A DNA stretch of 64,000 bases from Rodentibacter genomosp. 2 (GTDB taxonomy: Bacteria; Pseudomonadota; Gammaproteobacteria; Enterobacterales; Pasteurellaceae), in NCBI GenBank assembly GCA_001999425.1, contig MLHP01000007.1, forward strand, positions 1 through 64,000, written 5' to 3'. The position numbers and the translations under genes are program-made. The notes below the pieces were generated by a model. That model was not told the origin of the DNA and did not search any database. It saw nothing but the letters and a program-made list of their open reading frames with translations. The stretch's first letter is position 1; every line of letters begins with the position of its first letter. Below, in pieces: positions 20,726 to 31,755 of this stretch.

Positions 20726-21943
20726 ATGACAACTAAAGTCAATCAATATGGCTGGAAAGCCCTTATTGGCTCTGCCGTCGGCTATGCAATGGACGGTTTC
20801 GATTTACTTATTCTTGGTTTTATGCTCAGCGCTATTTCTGCCGATCTTAATCTTACACCGGCTCAGTCAGGATCACTTGTTACTTGGACGCTAATCGGTG
20901 CCGTATTCGGTGGCATTGTATTTGGTGCATTGAGTGATAAATACGGTCGTGTACGTGTACTGACTTGGACAATCGTATTATTTGCCATTTTCACCGGTTT
21001 ATGTGCATTAGCCCAAGGTTACTGGGATTTGCTTATTTACCGTACTATCGCCGGTATCGGTTTGGGCGGTGAGTTTGGCATCGGTATGGCACTTGCGATT
21101 GAAGCTTGGCCGGCACGCCATCGTGCTAAAGCTGCTTCTTATGTGGCCTTGGGCTGGCAAGTCGGCGTGTTAGGTGCAGCATTATTAACGCCGGTATTAC
21201 TACCGTATATTGGTTGGCGTGGTATGTTTATTCTTGGTATTTTCCCTGCATTTGTGGCGTGGTATTTACGAGCCAGATTACACGAACCTGAAATTTTCAC
21301 TCAAAAACAGACCGCACTTTCAGCACAAAAAACATCAAAATTGGAATCTTTTAAACTTTTAGTGAAAGATAAAGCGACGGCTAAAGTGAGTTTAGGGGTT
21401 GTCGTGCTGACATCCGTACAAAATTTTGGCTACTACGGCATTATGATCTGGATGCCGAACTTCTTGGCTAAACAACTTGGTTTTAGCCTAACAAAATCAG
21501 GTATTTGGACAGCAGTAACAGTATGTGGAATGATGTTAGGTATCTGGGTTTTTGGTCGCCTTGCTGATAAATTAGGACGCAAACCAAGTTTCTTATTGTT
21601 CCAATTCGGTGCGGTTGCCAGTATTATTGCCTATTCTCAACTTACCGATCCTACTGTAATGCTTATTGCCGGTGTGTTTCTCGGGATGTTTGTGAACGGT
21701 ATGATGGGAGGATACGGTGCGCTAATGGCGGAGGCTTACCCTACGGAAGCGCGAGCTACTGCACAAAATGTTTTATTCAACTTAGGACGGGCAGTCGGTG
21801 GTTTTGGGCCTGTTGTAGTCGGCGCGATTGTTTCTACCTACTCATTTAGCCTTGCCATTGCATTCTTAGCGATTATTTACCTCATTGATATGATTGCCAC
21901 CGTTTTCCTCATTCCGGAACTAAAAGGTAGCGAATTAAAATAA
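20726..21943 (+). CDS. MFS transporter, metabolite:H+ symporter type
   Basis: This 405-residue inner-membrane protein has about twelve helices. It starts YGWKALIGSAVGYAMDGFDL and carries the MFS loop motif GALSDKYGRVRVL after helix 2, with its repeat GRLADKLGRKPS in the second half. The pattern GIGLGGEFGIGMALAIEAWP is typical of the aromatic acid/sialate/shikimate symporter branch. The substrate is unknown. H. influenzae HI_0418 is, from memory, the likely counterpart. It stands alone behind AAAGGACATCAAC, with an uptake core inside the gene near 21310 and a terminator after it. Confidence 0.82.
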   Translation: MTTKVNQYGWKALIGSAVGYAMDGFDLLILGFMLSAISADLNLTPAQSGSLVTWTLIGAVFGGIVFGALSDKYGRVRVLTWTIVLFAIFTGLCALAQGYWDLLIYRTIAGIGLGGEFGIGMALAIEAWPARHRAKAASYVALGWQVGVLGAALLTPVLLPYIGWRGMFILGIFPAFVAWYLRARLHEPEIFTQKQTALSAQKTSKLESFKLLVKDKATAKVSLGVVVLTSVQNFGYYGIMIWMPNFLAKQLGFSLTKSGIWTAVTVCGMMLGIWVFGRLADKLGRKPSFLLFQFGAVASIIAYSQLTDPTVMLIAGVFLGMFVNGMMGGYGALMAEAYPTEARATAQNVLFNLGRAVGGFGPVVVGAIVSTYSFSLAIAFLAIIYLIDMIATVFLIPELKGSELK

Positions 21944-21970
21944 AGTGCGGTTGATTTTGAGCTTATTTTA

Positions 21971-21999
21971 AATCCGTCTTATCGTAAGGCGGATTTTTT
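21971..21999 (+). terminator. Terminator of the MFS gene
   Basis: AATCCGTCTTA and TAAGGCGGATT form the stem (one G-T pair) around TCG, then TTTTT. From here to 22247 I see no convincing gene or RNA. A 33-codon ORF at 22195-22296 is discussed under findings. Confidence 0.85.
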
Positions 22000-22247
22000 A
22001 TTGCTAACTAAAAACCACTATTGAAAAGATAGAATCACCATAAGGTTGTGAATAAGTTTCCGTATTTAAAGAAGCTAAATGATATAAGATTCACTTTTGA
22101 GCAAGGGGTTGCTGGTGGACAGAGTAGGTATCAATGCAGAAATGATATGAAAGTATGTGAAGTATCAAAAGAAACGTGAAGTTAAGGATAAGCAATGAAA
22201 GCTTTCAACGAGGTAAAATTTGGATTCAAGGAGGCGGAATTTTTAGA

Positions 22248-22277
22248 AACGCCCCTATGGTACTGGGGAGGGGCGTT
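22248..22277. terminator. GC-rich hairpin behind nagE
   Basis: AACGCCCCT and AGGGGCGTT form a perfect nine-base stem just after the nagE stop on the minus strand. The U tract that would follow is poor (TCTAAAAA), so termination may be weak. Confidence 0.55.
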
Positions 22278-22292
22278 AATTAAAAGCGTTGG

Positions 22293-23759
22293 TTAATAGA
22301 GCTGGCGTTTAATTGCGTCAGCAACTAATTCCGCTTCTGGGCCTAAGATAACTTGTAAACCATCATTACCAATTTTTACTGTACCTTTTGAACCTAATGA
22401 TTTGAGTTGTTCTTCATTAATATTATTGTGATCGATCAATGTTAGTCGTAAGCGGGTAATACAAGCATCAATATTCTTGAGGTTATTTTTTCCACCCAAC
22501 GCATCAATAAATTTAATTGCTCTTTCTTCGCGAGAAGAGGTTGTTGCTGCTAGGGGAGCTTCAAGAGATTCTTCTTGTTCCTCACGACCAATTGTTTTAA
22601 GGTTAAACGCTTTGATTGCCACACGGAAAATGACATAGTAAATCACAAAGAAAACAATGCCTTGTAAGATTAACATATACCAATCTACGGCAAGTGGATT
22701 GCGTGAGGAAAGTACCATATCAACTAAACCGGCACTGAAACCAAAACCGGCGATCCAATGCATACTTGCGGCAATAAATACCGAAATCCCTGTTAAAAAT
22801 GCATGGATAACATAAAGAATTGGCGCCACGAACATAAATGAAAATTCAAGTGGTTCGGTAATTCCTGTAAAGAAAGAAGCAAATGCACCGGCAAGCATAA
22901 TAGAGGCTACTTTTACTTTTTGACTCGGTTTTGCACTGTGATAAATAGCGAATGCCGCACCGGGTAAGCCAAACATCATAACGGGGAAGAAACCTGCTTG
23001 ATACATTCCCGTGACCCCTACAGTTGCGGTGCCTTCAGCAAGAGATTTCGCCCCGCCAAGGAAGTTCGGAATATCGTTAATGCCAGCTACATCAAACCAA
23101 AAAACAGAATTTAATGCGTGGTGTAAGCCCACCGAAATCAGTAAGCGGTTAAAGAAGCCGTAAATTCCTGCACCTACTGCACCTAAATCTTTAATTGACT
23201 CACCAAAAGAGACAAGCGCATTAAAAATATGCGGCCAAACATAGAGGAGAACAAAAGAAATGGCGATCATGACAAAAGCGACCACAATAGGTACGAGACG
23301 TTTTCCACTAAAGAAGGAAAGCGCTTTTGGTAATTCTACTTGATAGAACCGATTATAAAGTTCTGCCGAAATCACGCCTATTAAAATCCCAATGAATTGG
23401 TTATTGATTTTATTAAATGCTGCCGGAACTTGATCCGGTGAAATATGTTGTAGCTGTGCAACCCCGGCTGGAGAAAGAAGGGTAGTGACCACGTAGAACC
23501 CGACCAGACCGGAAAGTGCGGCCGAACCGTGTTTATCTCTTGATAAACCGAAAGCAACCCCCACGGCGAATAATAAGCCCATATTATCAATAATTGCCGC
23601 TCCGGATTTGATTAATAATGCCGCTAATTGGCTGTTGGCTCCCCATCCGTCAGGATCGATCCAATAACCGATTCCCATTAATAATGCCGCTGCCGGTAAT
23701 GCTGCTACGGGGACCATTAAGGCTTGACCAATTTTTTGTGCGTAACTGAGAATACTCAT
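22293..23759 (-). CDS. nagE: PTS transporter IICB, N-acetylglucosamine type
   Basis: This 488-residue phosphotransferase permease probably imports and phosphorylates GlcNAc. The IIC membrane domain covers residues 1 to about 385, with SVGLHHALNSVFWFDVAGIN and the conserved FTGITEPLEFSFMFVAP. The IIB domain at the end has its phosphorylated Cys in NIDACITRLRLTL. The linker FNLKTIGRE and overall resemblance favour NagE over the glucose permease PtsG. E. coli NagE carries a C-terminal IIA domain, but this protein stops after IIB, so it must use a separate IIA such as Crr. GGAG precedes the ATG. It lies behind nanM on the same strand, adding GlcNAc uptake to the sialate cluster. Confidence 0.82.
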   Translation of the reverse strand: MSILSYAQKIGQALMVPVAALPAAALLMGIGYWIDPDGWGANSQLAALLIKSGAAIIDNMGLLFAVGVAFGLSRDKHGSAALSGLVGFYVVTTLLSPAGVAQLQHISPDQVPAAFNKINNQFIGILIGVISAELYNRFYQVELPKALSFFSGKRLVPIVVAFVMIAISFVLLYVWPHIFNALVSFGESIKDLGAVGAGIYGFFNRLLISVGLHHALNSVFWFDVAGINDIPNFLGGAKSLAEGTATVGVTGMYQAGFFPVMMFGLPGAAFAIYHSAKPSQKVKVASIMLAGAFASFFTGITEPLEFSFMFVAPILYVIHAFLTGISVFIAASMHWIAGFGFSAGLVDMVLSSRNPLAVDWYMLILQGIVFFVIYYVIFRVAIKAFNLKTIGREEQEESLEAPLAATTSSREERAIKFIDALGGKNNLKNIDACITRLRLTLIDHNNINEEQLKSLGSKGTVKIGNDGLQVILGPEAELVADAIKRQLY

Positions 23760-23785
23760 AAATACTCCTTAGGTTTCACTAAAAT

Positions 23786-23814
23786 GCTTGTGAACAAATA
23801 GAGTGTTCACAAGC
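23786..23814. other. Perfect hairpin between nanM and nagE
   Basis: GCTTGTGAACA and TGTTCACAAGC form an eleven-base perfect inverted repeat around seven bases. It lies in the 78-base gap after nanM and before nagE. On the minus strand it is followed only by ATTTTAG, so it is at best a weak terminator. An operator or an mRNA processing or stability element is as likely. Confidence 0.65.
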
Positions 23815-23837
23815 AGTGCTTTTTGTTTTATTGACAA

Positions 23838-24965
23838 TTATTCTATCGTCAATTTTTTACCATCGTAGCTTAATGTCTTCACGGAGGTTAAGGCTTTTCC
23901 GCCATCGGTTTCACCACCAATTAATAGCATTTTATTATCATAAGAAACGGATAATCCATAGCCGATATTCATTGGTAACTCGCCAATAATACGCCATTTT
24001 CCATTATTTAACGTATAAATTTCCTTGTGCCATGCTTTGGTTAAACCTTTGTGAGCGTGTAGCATACCTTCTTTAAATTGTTTAACGGAGCCGGGGAAGT
24101 TTGCCCCTCCGGTCACTAAATAATGACCATGGCTATAACCCGCCATAGCGCCGGCTAAACCGTCTTGGCTTTTACCTTTTGGAGCAGGCAAATCCGGTAA
24201 GTTTTTCCATTGAACTCCTTTGGTGGTAAATTTACCTTGATGGGTTTCTGCGGTACGAAGTCCGGGTTTTATTTCCCCATTCACGACTATTAAATTATTG
24301 CCTTGAATGGTAAATGCCGCGCCCGCAAGACCGGAGAAAGGTACTCGACCTTCATTACGCCATTTATTCGTAGAAGGTTCATAACTTAATAATTCCGTAG
24401 TAAAGAAGTAATCTTCCGGACGTTGGTTGAAATAGGCAGCCGTTATTTCATCCTTTTTCATTTTATCTTCACCGGCAGCCACTGTATCTTGAAAGAAACC
24501 GTTAAAGATAGACAGATTGGATCCGCCTATAATATAAACTTTATCACCCTGTGATGCACCGGATGAGCCTACTAAACTGCGTGGAGAACGAGTTGGCAAT
24601 TTCGTCCAAGTATTATCTGTCGGATTATATTGATAGGCATCATTGATAAGTTGCAGCTCGCCTTTTTCATTTTTTTGCAAGCCACCAAATACATAAAGTT
24701 TTCCATCTACGGCAGCTGCAACGGGTTGATTACGTTCGCCCCCCGGGAAAGCGGCAATCTCTTCCCATTGTGCAGTCGGCTCTTTTAAATTGAGGGAGTA
24801 GAATTTGTTTCCGCCGGAACCTAATCCTACATATACGGTATCGCCGATTAACGCACCTGCACCGCTTTTAATACCTACGGGAAGATCAGGATAGGCTTGA
24901 ATGTTTGCGGAAAATGCTAGGGTAGTGAAAAGTGTGGTGCATAATGCTGTTTTTGTTAATGTCAT
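23838..24965 (-). CDS. nanM: NanM, N-acetylneuraminate epimerase (mutarotase)
   Basis: NanM speeds the change of alpha- to beta-sialic acid in the periplasm, the form the TRAP transporter takes. The 375-residue precursor has a signal peptide ([21 protein letters not shown], cleavage about residue 22) and kelch beta-propeller repeats with glycine pairs such as [27 protein letters not shown] and [14 protein letters not shown] 24965 (MTLTKTAL) is chosen since GAGG lies seven bases before it. An ATG twelve bases upstream overlaps that ribosome site. It follows siaT on the same strand, as in H. influenzae, and precedes nagE. Confidence 0.93.
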   Translation of the reverse strand: MTLTKTALCTTLFTTLAFSANIQAYPDLPVGIKSGAGALIGDTVYVGLGSGGNKFYSLNLKEPTAQWEEIAAFPGGERNQPVAAAVDGKLYVFGGLQKNEKGELQLINDAYQYNPTDNTWTKLPTRSPRSLVGSSGASQGDKVYIIGGSNLSIFNGFFQDTVAAGEDKMKKDEITAAYFNQRPEDYFFTTELLSYEPSTNKWRNEGRVPFSGLAGAAFTIQGNNLIVVNGEIKPGLRTAETHQGKFTTKGVQWKNLPDLPAPKGKSQDGLAGAMAGYSHGHYLVTGGANFPGSVKQFKEGMLHAHKGLTKAWHKEIYTLNNGKWRIIGELPMNIGYGLSVSYDNKMLLIGGETDGGKALTSVKTLSYDGKKLTIE

Positions 24966-25032
24966 AATAAACCTCATTTGAGTAATGTTATGGTTTGCTA
25001 TTCATAAAACGGCATTGAATAGAGTGTTATTT

Positions 25033-25072
25033 AAAGTGCGGTCAAAAATGTGATGATTTTTAACCGCACTTT
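25033..25072. terminator. Uptake-sequence hairpin after siaT
   Basis: AAAGTGCGGTC and AACCGCACTTT, extended inward by AAAAAT/ATTTTT, form a stem two bases after the siaT stop. It may end or weaken transcription before nanM. Confidence 0.75.
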
Positions 25073-25074
25073 GG

Positions 25075-26925
25075 CTATGGAATCAAGAGATTCGGTATAA
25101 AGGTAATGATTTGTGGGAAGACAGTAATTAAAACCAACATAGCAAAAATTGGAATTAAGAACGGCAGTACACCTTTTGTTACAGTGGATACCGACATATT
25201 GCCAACACGTGCTACGACAAAGAGAGCCATTCCCATTGGCGGCGTTAAAATTCCGATCATCATATTCAGTGTCGTCATCACACCGAAAAAGACAAGATCG
25301 ATATTAAACTGCATGGCAATTGGAATCAGCATCGGCAGAACTAAGAATTGTAGTGCCAGAGCGTCAATAAACATACCGAGGAAGAGCAACAAAGCGTTGA
25401 TCATCACGAGTACCATTAATGGTGAATCTGCAACGGCAACAAAGACATCGGCAATACGCATTGCTACTTGTTCACGGGCGATCATATCTCCGAAGAAGGT
25501 AACTGTCATAATCATTAATGCGACGACACCGGTAATCGCCATGGCTTCCACACAGCTATTAAAGAGCATTTTTAAGGTGAGTTCTTTATAGACAAACTTA
25601 CCAATAATGACGGAGTAAGCCGCTGCAACTACGGCAGATTCTGTCGGGCTGAATAGACCGGAGAAGATACCTCCAATAATCAATATTGGTGTTAAAATTG
25701 CCCAGAAAGCACGCTTGAATGAATCGCATAGTTCTGCACGAGTGGCTTTTGGCGTTCTTGGGTAGCCGCGTTTTTTAGAAACGTAATAGTTCATTGCCAT
25801 GAGAGCGATAGTTACTAATACACCGGGTACAAAGCCTGCAATAAAGAGCTTAGCAATAGATTCGTTAGCAATAACACCATAAATGATCATTGCAATACTT
25901 GGTGGTACTAAAGGTCCGATAATGCAAGAGGCTGCGGTAATTCCACCACAAATGTCATCATCATACCCTGCATCGCGCATTGCTTTAATTTCTAATTGTC
26001 CTAAACCGCCTGCATCAGCAAGGGCTGAGCCAGACATTCCTGAAAATAGTAAACTTGCACCAATATTTACATGCCCCATTCCGCCGGTGTAGTGGCCGAG
26101 TAAGGCTTTTGCAAAGTTGAAGATACGTTCCGTGATTCCGCCCGTATTCATCAAAATACCGGTTAAGATGTAGAACGGTACGGCAAGTAATGGGAAACTA
26201 TTCAGGCTATATATCAATTTGTCCGATGCCGCATTCACTACATTCCACCGAGTCATTGTGAAATAGAGAAGGGTAGCAATGAAAAGTGACCAACCCACGG
26301 GCACGCCTAAGAACATAATGACAAGCCATACAAGCAAGGCGACATAAACAGCACTAGAACCCAGTTTTATGTAGTTTGTAATACGTAAAACTTTAAACCA
26401 GTCCGGCGCAAAAAATAAAATAGCCAATAAAATAACCGCACTTACAATAAAGAAAGTGGCTGGTAAATAGCTTTTATCTTCCTTGAAATTTTGTGCTTGA
26501 GCTTGAAAAAAGCGAATCATCATTAAGGTAGCAACAACGGGTAAAGCGGCAAAAATCCACTTTTCCGAAATACCGCCCAACGCATCAATCGGGAAAGATG
26601 CATTAGTAAAAGTTCGAATACCGAAATGGATAAAAAAGAAGATACAGGCAAAAATAATGAGTTGTACAAAAGTATTTGATAGCTTTCTCACTTTAGCCGG
26701 CATTAAATTGGTTAAGAAATCAATGTAAACATGATCTTGTTTTCTGATAGCAACGCTAATACCGAGCATACCTACATACACAAAAAGTAGTTTAGCAAGT
26801 TCTTCACTCCAAATTAGGGGAGATTGAAATACCTGTCTGGAAAGAATTTGCGCGATAAGAATGCAGAAAATGACGAGAAATAGAGCGCCGCCAATCCATT
26901 CCTCTAATTTATTAAAAATTTTCAT
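25075..26925 (-). CDS. siaT: SiaT (SiaQM), fused TRAP sialic acid permease
   Basis: This inner-membrane Na+-driven permease takes sialic acid from SiaP. Its 616 residues fuse the small DctQ-like subunit (about residues 1-160, starting [20 protein letters not shown]) to the large DctM-like subunit (about 190-616, with [20 protein letters not shown] and [20 protein letters not shown]). The joining helix lies around [19 protein letters not shown]. The fusion is the known H. influenzae arrangement, while many bacteria keep Q and M separate. It follows siaP across a 69-base gap that holds a perfect hairpin. Confidence 0.95.
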   Translation of the reverse strand: MKIFNKLEEWIGGALFLVIFCILIAQILSRQVFQSPLIWSEELAKLLFVYVGMLGISVAIRKQDHVYIDFLTNLMPAKVRKLSNTFVQLIIFACIFFFIHFGIRTFTNASFPIDALGGISEKWIFAALPVVATLMMIRFFQAQAQNFKEDKSYLPATFFIVSAVILLAILFFAPDWFKVLRITNYIKLGSSAVYVALLVWLVIMFLGVPVGWSLFIATLLYFTMTRWNVVNAASDKLIYSLNSFPLLAVPFYILTGILMNTGGITERIFNFAKALLGHYTGGMGHVNIGASLLFSGMSGSALADAGGLGQLEIKAMRDAGYDDDICGGITAASCIIGPLVPPSIAMIIYGVIANESIAKLFIAGFVPGVLVTIALMAMNYYVSKKRGYPRTPKATRAELCDSFKRAFWAILTPILIIGGIFSGLFSPTESAVVAAAYSVIIGKFVYKELTLKMLFNSCVEAMAITGVVALMIMTVTFFGDMIAREQVAMRIADVFVAVADSPLMVLVMINALLLFLGMFIDALALQFLVLPMLIPIAMQFNIDLVFFGVMTTLNMMIGILTPPMGMALFVVARVGNMSVSTVTKGVLPFLIPIFAMLVLITVFPQIITFIPNLLIP

Positions 26926-26960
26926 GCTTTACTCCATGCACGAAGACGAAAAGGACAAAA

Positions 26961-26988
26961 TTGAATGCACCGGAGTAGGTGCATTCAA
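26961..26988. other. Hairpin between siaP and siaT
   Basis: TTGAATGCACC and GGTGCATTCAA form a perfect eleven-base stem with a six-base loop. On the minus strand it comes seven bases after the siaP stop and is followed by TTTTGTCCTTTT. It looks like a partial terminator that would make more siaP than siaT message. Confidence 0.72.
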
Positions 26989-26994
26989 GGTTAA

Positions 26995-28197
<1,203 letters not shown>

Positions 28198-28264
28198 GAG
28201 AAAAAGTAGCGGAAATTGAGATTTTAATGATCTCGGTTTATCCAAAGATGAAATGAGGGTTTTT

Positions 28265-28951
28265 ATGTCTAGACTTACACACGAACAGATTTTTCAGCGT
28301 ATTCAAAATGGTTTAATCGCCTCTTGTCAGCCGGTGGATGATGGTCCGATGGATAAACCGGAAATTGTGGCGGCAATGGCTCAAGCTTCAGTAGTAGGCG
28401 GCGCTGCCGGTCTTCGTATTGAAGGCGTGGAAAATTTAAAAGCAACCCGTCCAACGGTAAATGTTCCGATTATCGGCATCGTAAAGCGTGATCTACCCGA
28501 TAGTCCGGTTCGTATTACCCCGTTTCTGAATGACGTTGAAGATCTTGCAAATGCAGGGGCAGATATTATTGCAGTGGACGGTACTCATCGCCCTCGTCCG
28601 GTTGATTTGGAAAGTGCGGTTAAAAAAATCCATGAATTGGGTTGTCTTGCGATGGCTGATTGTTCCAATTTGGAAGAAGGATTACACTGCCAAACATTAG
28701 GATTTGATATTGTTGGTAGTACTATGTCGGGTTATACCGGCGGAGCTGTGCCGGAAGAACCGGATTATCAATTAGTGAAAGATTTAAAAGCCGCTGGTTG
28801 TCGGGTGATGGCGGAAGGGCGTTACAATTCTCCTGAATTGGCTAAAACTGCAATAGAAATCGGGGCAGATTTTGTGACGGTTGGTTCCGCATTGACTCGT
28901 CTCGAACATATTGTCGGTTGGTTTGCCGAAGCTGTGAAATCGGCAAAATAA
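28265..28951 (+). CDS. nanE: N-acetylmannosamine-6-phosphate 2-epimerase
   Basis: NanE turns ManNAc-6-P into GlcNAc-6-P in the cytoplasm, the third enzyme of sialate breakdown. It has 228 residues in a TIM barrel of the NanE family, with [47 protein letters not shown] and [12 protein letters not shown] 28265 follows GAGGG at a good distance. An in-frame ATG at 28253 overlaps the ribosome site. It is the first gene of nanE-nanK-siaR-nanA, divergent from siaP across a shared control region. Confidence 0.95.
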   Translation: MSRLTHEQIFQRIQNGLIASCQPVDDGPMDKPEIVAAMAQASVVGGAAGLRIEGVENLKATRPTVNVPIIGIVKRDLPDSPVRITPFLNDVEDLANAGADIIAVDGTHRPRPVDLESAVKKIHELGCLAMADCSNLEEGLHCQTLGFDIVGSTMSGYTGGAVPEEPDYQLVKDLKAAGCRVMAEGRYNSPELAKTAIEIGADFVTVGSALTRLEHIVGWFAEAVKSAK

Positions 28952-28969
28952 GATAGGAAGGAATTCACG

Positions 28970-29872
28970 ATGCGTTGTTTAGCTTTAGATATTGGTGGAA
29001 CTAAAATTGCCGCTGCAATTGTTGAAAGGGGCGAAGTTGCTCAACGCCAACAAATTTCTACCCCTCAAAATAATGCGGCAGAAGCATTACATCAAAGTAT
29101 CGCCCTATTATTAACAGAGTATGTAGAACAATTTGATTATGTTGCGGTTGCTTCTACCGGCATTATAAATCAGGGAATTTTGACCGCACTTAATCCTAAA
29201 AATTTAGGGGGATTAGCGGAATTTCCGCTTAAAGCAAGCATTGCCCGGCACACGGATAAACCGATTGGGTTACTAAATGACGTACAAGCTGCTGCCTATG
29301 CGGAATACCAATTACAGGGGCGGGATAAATTAGCCAATTTTGCTTTTATTACTGTTTCAACCGGGGTTGGCGGCGGATTAATTGTCAATCATCAATTACT
29401 CACTGAACCAAACGGCATCTCAGGACATATCGGTCATACATTGGCTGATCCTAACGGTCCCTTATGCGGCTGTGGACGGCGTGGTTGTGTGGAGGCTATC
29501 GCAGCCGGACGAGCCATTGAAGCAGTATCTTCCACTTGGAATGATCCTTGCTCGCCGAAAGAAGTCTTTGAACGCTTTAGAAAAAATGATGAAAAAGCGA
29601 CCGCACTTGTAGCACGTTCAGCCCTTGCTATTGCTAATTTAGTCGCTGATTTGAAAATTTCGATGGATATGCAAAAAATTGCCATTGGTGGAAGTGTTGG
29701 ATTGGCTGAAGGTTATTTACCTTTGATACAACAGTTTTTGAATGAAATGCCGGAAGTTTATCATTGTGATCTTATTCCGGCTCAATTTGGGCAAGACGCC
29801 GGTTTAGTAGGGGCTGCCTATTGGGTAAAAGATTTCTTATTCGCACCGTTGCAAGGAGGAGGCTATGACTAA
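28970..29872 (+). CDS. nanK: N-acetylmannosamine kinase
   Basis: NanK phosphorylates ManNAc, the product of the NanA lyase, to ManNAc-6-P. The 300-residue ROK-family kinase has the N-terminal phosphate loop LDIGGTKIAAAIVE, the ROK signature GHIGHTLADPNGPLCGCGRR and the zinc-binding cysteines continuing RRGCVEAIAAGRAIE. AGGAAGG lies before the ATG. Its last eight bases overlap the siaR start, so the two are translationally coupled. An uptake core occurs inside the gene near 29187. Confidence 0.95.
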   Translation: MRCLALDIGGTKIAAAIVERGEVAQRQQISTPQNNAAEALHQSIALLLTEYVEQFDYVAVASTGIINQGILTALNPKNLGGLAEFPLKASIARHTDKPIGLLNDVQAAAYAEYQLQGRDKLANFAFITVSTGVGGGLIVNHQLLTEPNGISGHIGHTLADPNGPLCGCGRRGCVEAIAAGRAIEAVSSTWNDPCSPKEVFERFRKNDEKATALVARSALAIANLVADLKISMDMQKIAIGGSVGLAEGYLPLIQQFLNEMPEVYHCDLIPAQFGQDAGLVGAAYWVKDFLFAPLQGGGYD

Positions 29873-30731
29873 AAATGGGAATATTTTAAATACCATAAGT
29901 TCGCTTTATCAAAGCCTGACGAAAACCGAGAAAAAGATTGCCGATACCGTTTTAACCTCTCCGGATCTTGTTGTGGGGTATCCGCTTTCCGAAATTGCCG
30001 AGAGTTTAGGCGTAGGAGAAGCTACTTTCGTCCGTTTTTGTCGCTCGGTGGGCTTTAAAGGTTTTAGTGATTTTAAATTGGAGCTTTCCATTGAATTGGC
30101 AACAAAAGACAATCATTCCCACCCATTGTTAGAAAACGATATTGAACCTACCGATAGCTCACGCCATATTGCACAAAAATTACAAACCTCTATTACTAGC
30201 GTAATAGATGAAACTATTAATTTACTTGATTTTAATCAGTTAGAAGAAACCGTTAATGCGATACGTCGTGCGAATCGTGTTTTTTTATTTGGTGTGGGTT
30301 CATCGGGGATAACGGCGGAAGAGGCAAAAAATAAATTAATGCGTATAGGGTTTCAAGTAGATGCAACCGGAAATAACCATTTTATGTATATGCAGGCGGC
30401 ATTACTCAAACCGCGGGATGTTGCTATTGGGATAAGTCATTCAGGGTATTCGCAAGAAACCGCACATACGTTAAAAATTGCCAAGCAAAATGGGGCAACG
30501 ACAGTAGCAATCACTCATAGCCTGCGTTCGCCGGTTACAAGCTCTGCGGATTTTGTCTTAGTAAACGGTAATAAACAGGGTAAATTGCAGGGCGATTCCA
30601 TTGGAACCAAAATCGCCCAGCTTTTTGTATTAGATTTGATTTACGCTTTATTAGTGCAAAGTGAGCAAGATAAAGCGATAGAGATAAAGCAAAAAACGCT
30701 CGATGTGATTCTCGAGCAACGTATAAAATAG
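29865..30731 (+). CDS. siaR: SiaR, RpiR-family regulator of sialate genes
   Basis: This 288-residue regulator has an N-terminal RpiR helix-turn-helix (YPLSEIAESLGVGEATFVRF, residues about 38-57) and a C-terminal SIS sugar-phosphate domain (VFLFGVGSSGITAEEAKNKL, AIGISHSGYSQETAHTLKIA). In H. influenzae, SiaR represses the nan and sia operons, with glucosamine-6-phosphate as co-effector, acting together with CRP. GCAAGGAGGAGGC before the ATG is a very strong ribosome site. It lies inside the nan operon it controls, between nanK and nanA. Confidence 0.93.
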   Translation: MTKNGNILNTISSLYQSLTKTEKKIADTVLTSPDLVVGYPLSEIAESLGVGEATFVRFCRSVGFKGFSDFKLELSIELATKDNHSHPLLENDIEPTDSSRHIAQKLQTSITSVIDETINLLDFNQLEETVNAIRRANRVFLFGVGSSGITAEEAKNKLMRIGFQVDATGNNHFMYMQAALLKPRDVAIGISHSGYSQETAHTLKIAKQNGATTVAITHSLRSPVTSSADFVLVNGNKQGKLQGDSIGTKIAQLFVLDLIYALLVQSEQDKAIEIKQKTLDVILEQRIK

Positions 30732-30740
30732 GAGAAAAGT

Positions 30741-31619
30741 ATGCGTGATTTAAAGGGTATTTTCAGTGCGTTATTAGTGTCATTCAACGAAGATGGGTCA
30801 ATCAATGAAAAAGGATTGCGCCAAATTATTCGTTATAACATTGATAGAATGAAGGTGGACGGTTTATATGTCGGTGGTTCTACCGGTGAAAACTTTATGC
30901 TTTCTACCGCAGAGAAAAAAGAAATTTTCCGTATTGCAAAAGATGAAGTAAAAGATCAAGTAGCGCTTATCGCCCAAGTAGGTAGCGTCAATTTGCAGGA
31001 AGCCGTTGAATTAGGTCAATATGCAACTGAATTAGGCTATGACTGTTTATCGGCAGTTACTCCTTTCTACTATAAATTCAGTTTTCCTGAAATCAAACAT
31101 TATTACGATACCATCATTGAGAAAACCGGCAACAATATGATTGTCTATTCCATTCCGTTTTTAACCGGTGTTAACATGGGAGTAGAGCAATTCGGCGAAC
31201 TCTATAAAAATCCAAAAGTGCTTGGTGTGAAATTTACTGCAGGTGATTTCTATCTCTTAGAACGTTTGAAAAAGGCGTATCCAAATCACCTCATTTGGGC
31301 TGGGTTCGATGAAATGATGTTACCGGCAGCCTCTTTAGGGGTGGACGGTGCGATTGGTTCGACATTCAATGTGAATGGTGTGCGAGCTCGACAAATCTTC
31401 GAATTAACCAAAGCGGGTAAACTTCAAGAAGCCCTAGCTGTTCAGCATGTAACTAACGATTTGATTGAAGGTATTTTAGCCAACGGTTTATATTTAACCA
31501 TCAAAGAATTGCTTAAGTTAGAAGGGGTAGAAGCGGGGTATTGTCGTGAACCGATGACGGCAAAAGCCACACCGGAACAGCTTGCAAAAGCAAAAGAATT
31601 AAAACAGAAATATTTATAA
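30741..31619 (+). CDS. nanA: N-acetylneuraminate lyase
   Basis: NanA splits sialic acid into ManNAc and pyruvate. The 292-residue TIM-barrel aldolase of the DapA family has the pyruvate-carboxylate motif [13 protein letters not shown], the catalytic Tyr in [14 protein letters not shown], the Schiff-base Lys in [17 protein letters not shown], and [29 protein letters not shown] lies before the ATG. It is the last gene of the nanE-nanK-siaR-nanA unit. A 136-base gap with two uptake cores (not closely paired) separates it from nagB. Confidence 0.96.
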   Translation: MRDLKGIFSALLVSFNEDGSINEKGLRQIIRYNIDRMKVDGLYVGGSTGENFMLSTAEKKEIFRIAKDEVKDQVALIAQVGSVNLQEAVELGQYATELGYDCLSAVTPFYYKFSFPEIKHYYDTIIEKTGNNMIVYSIPFLTGVNMGVEQFGELYKNPKVLGVKFTAGDFYLLERLKKAYPNHLIWAGFDEMMLPAASLGVDGAIGSTFNVNGVRARQIFELTKAGKLQEALAVQHVTNDLIEGILANGLYLTIKELLKLEGVEAGYCREPMTAKATPEQLAKAKELKQKYL

Positions 31620-31755
31620 ATTCAGAAAATTTGACCGCACTTGTTGAGTAAACCTTTCTTTTTATTTATAGAAAGGGGGAGGAACTAGACATTCATACTA
31701 AGTTTTCCGTGAGATATGATGGGATAAGTGCGGTTAAATTAAAGGAAGTTTTATT

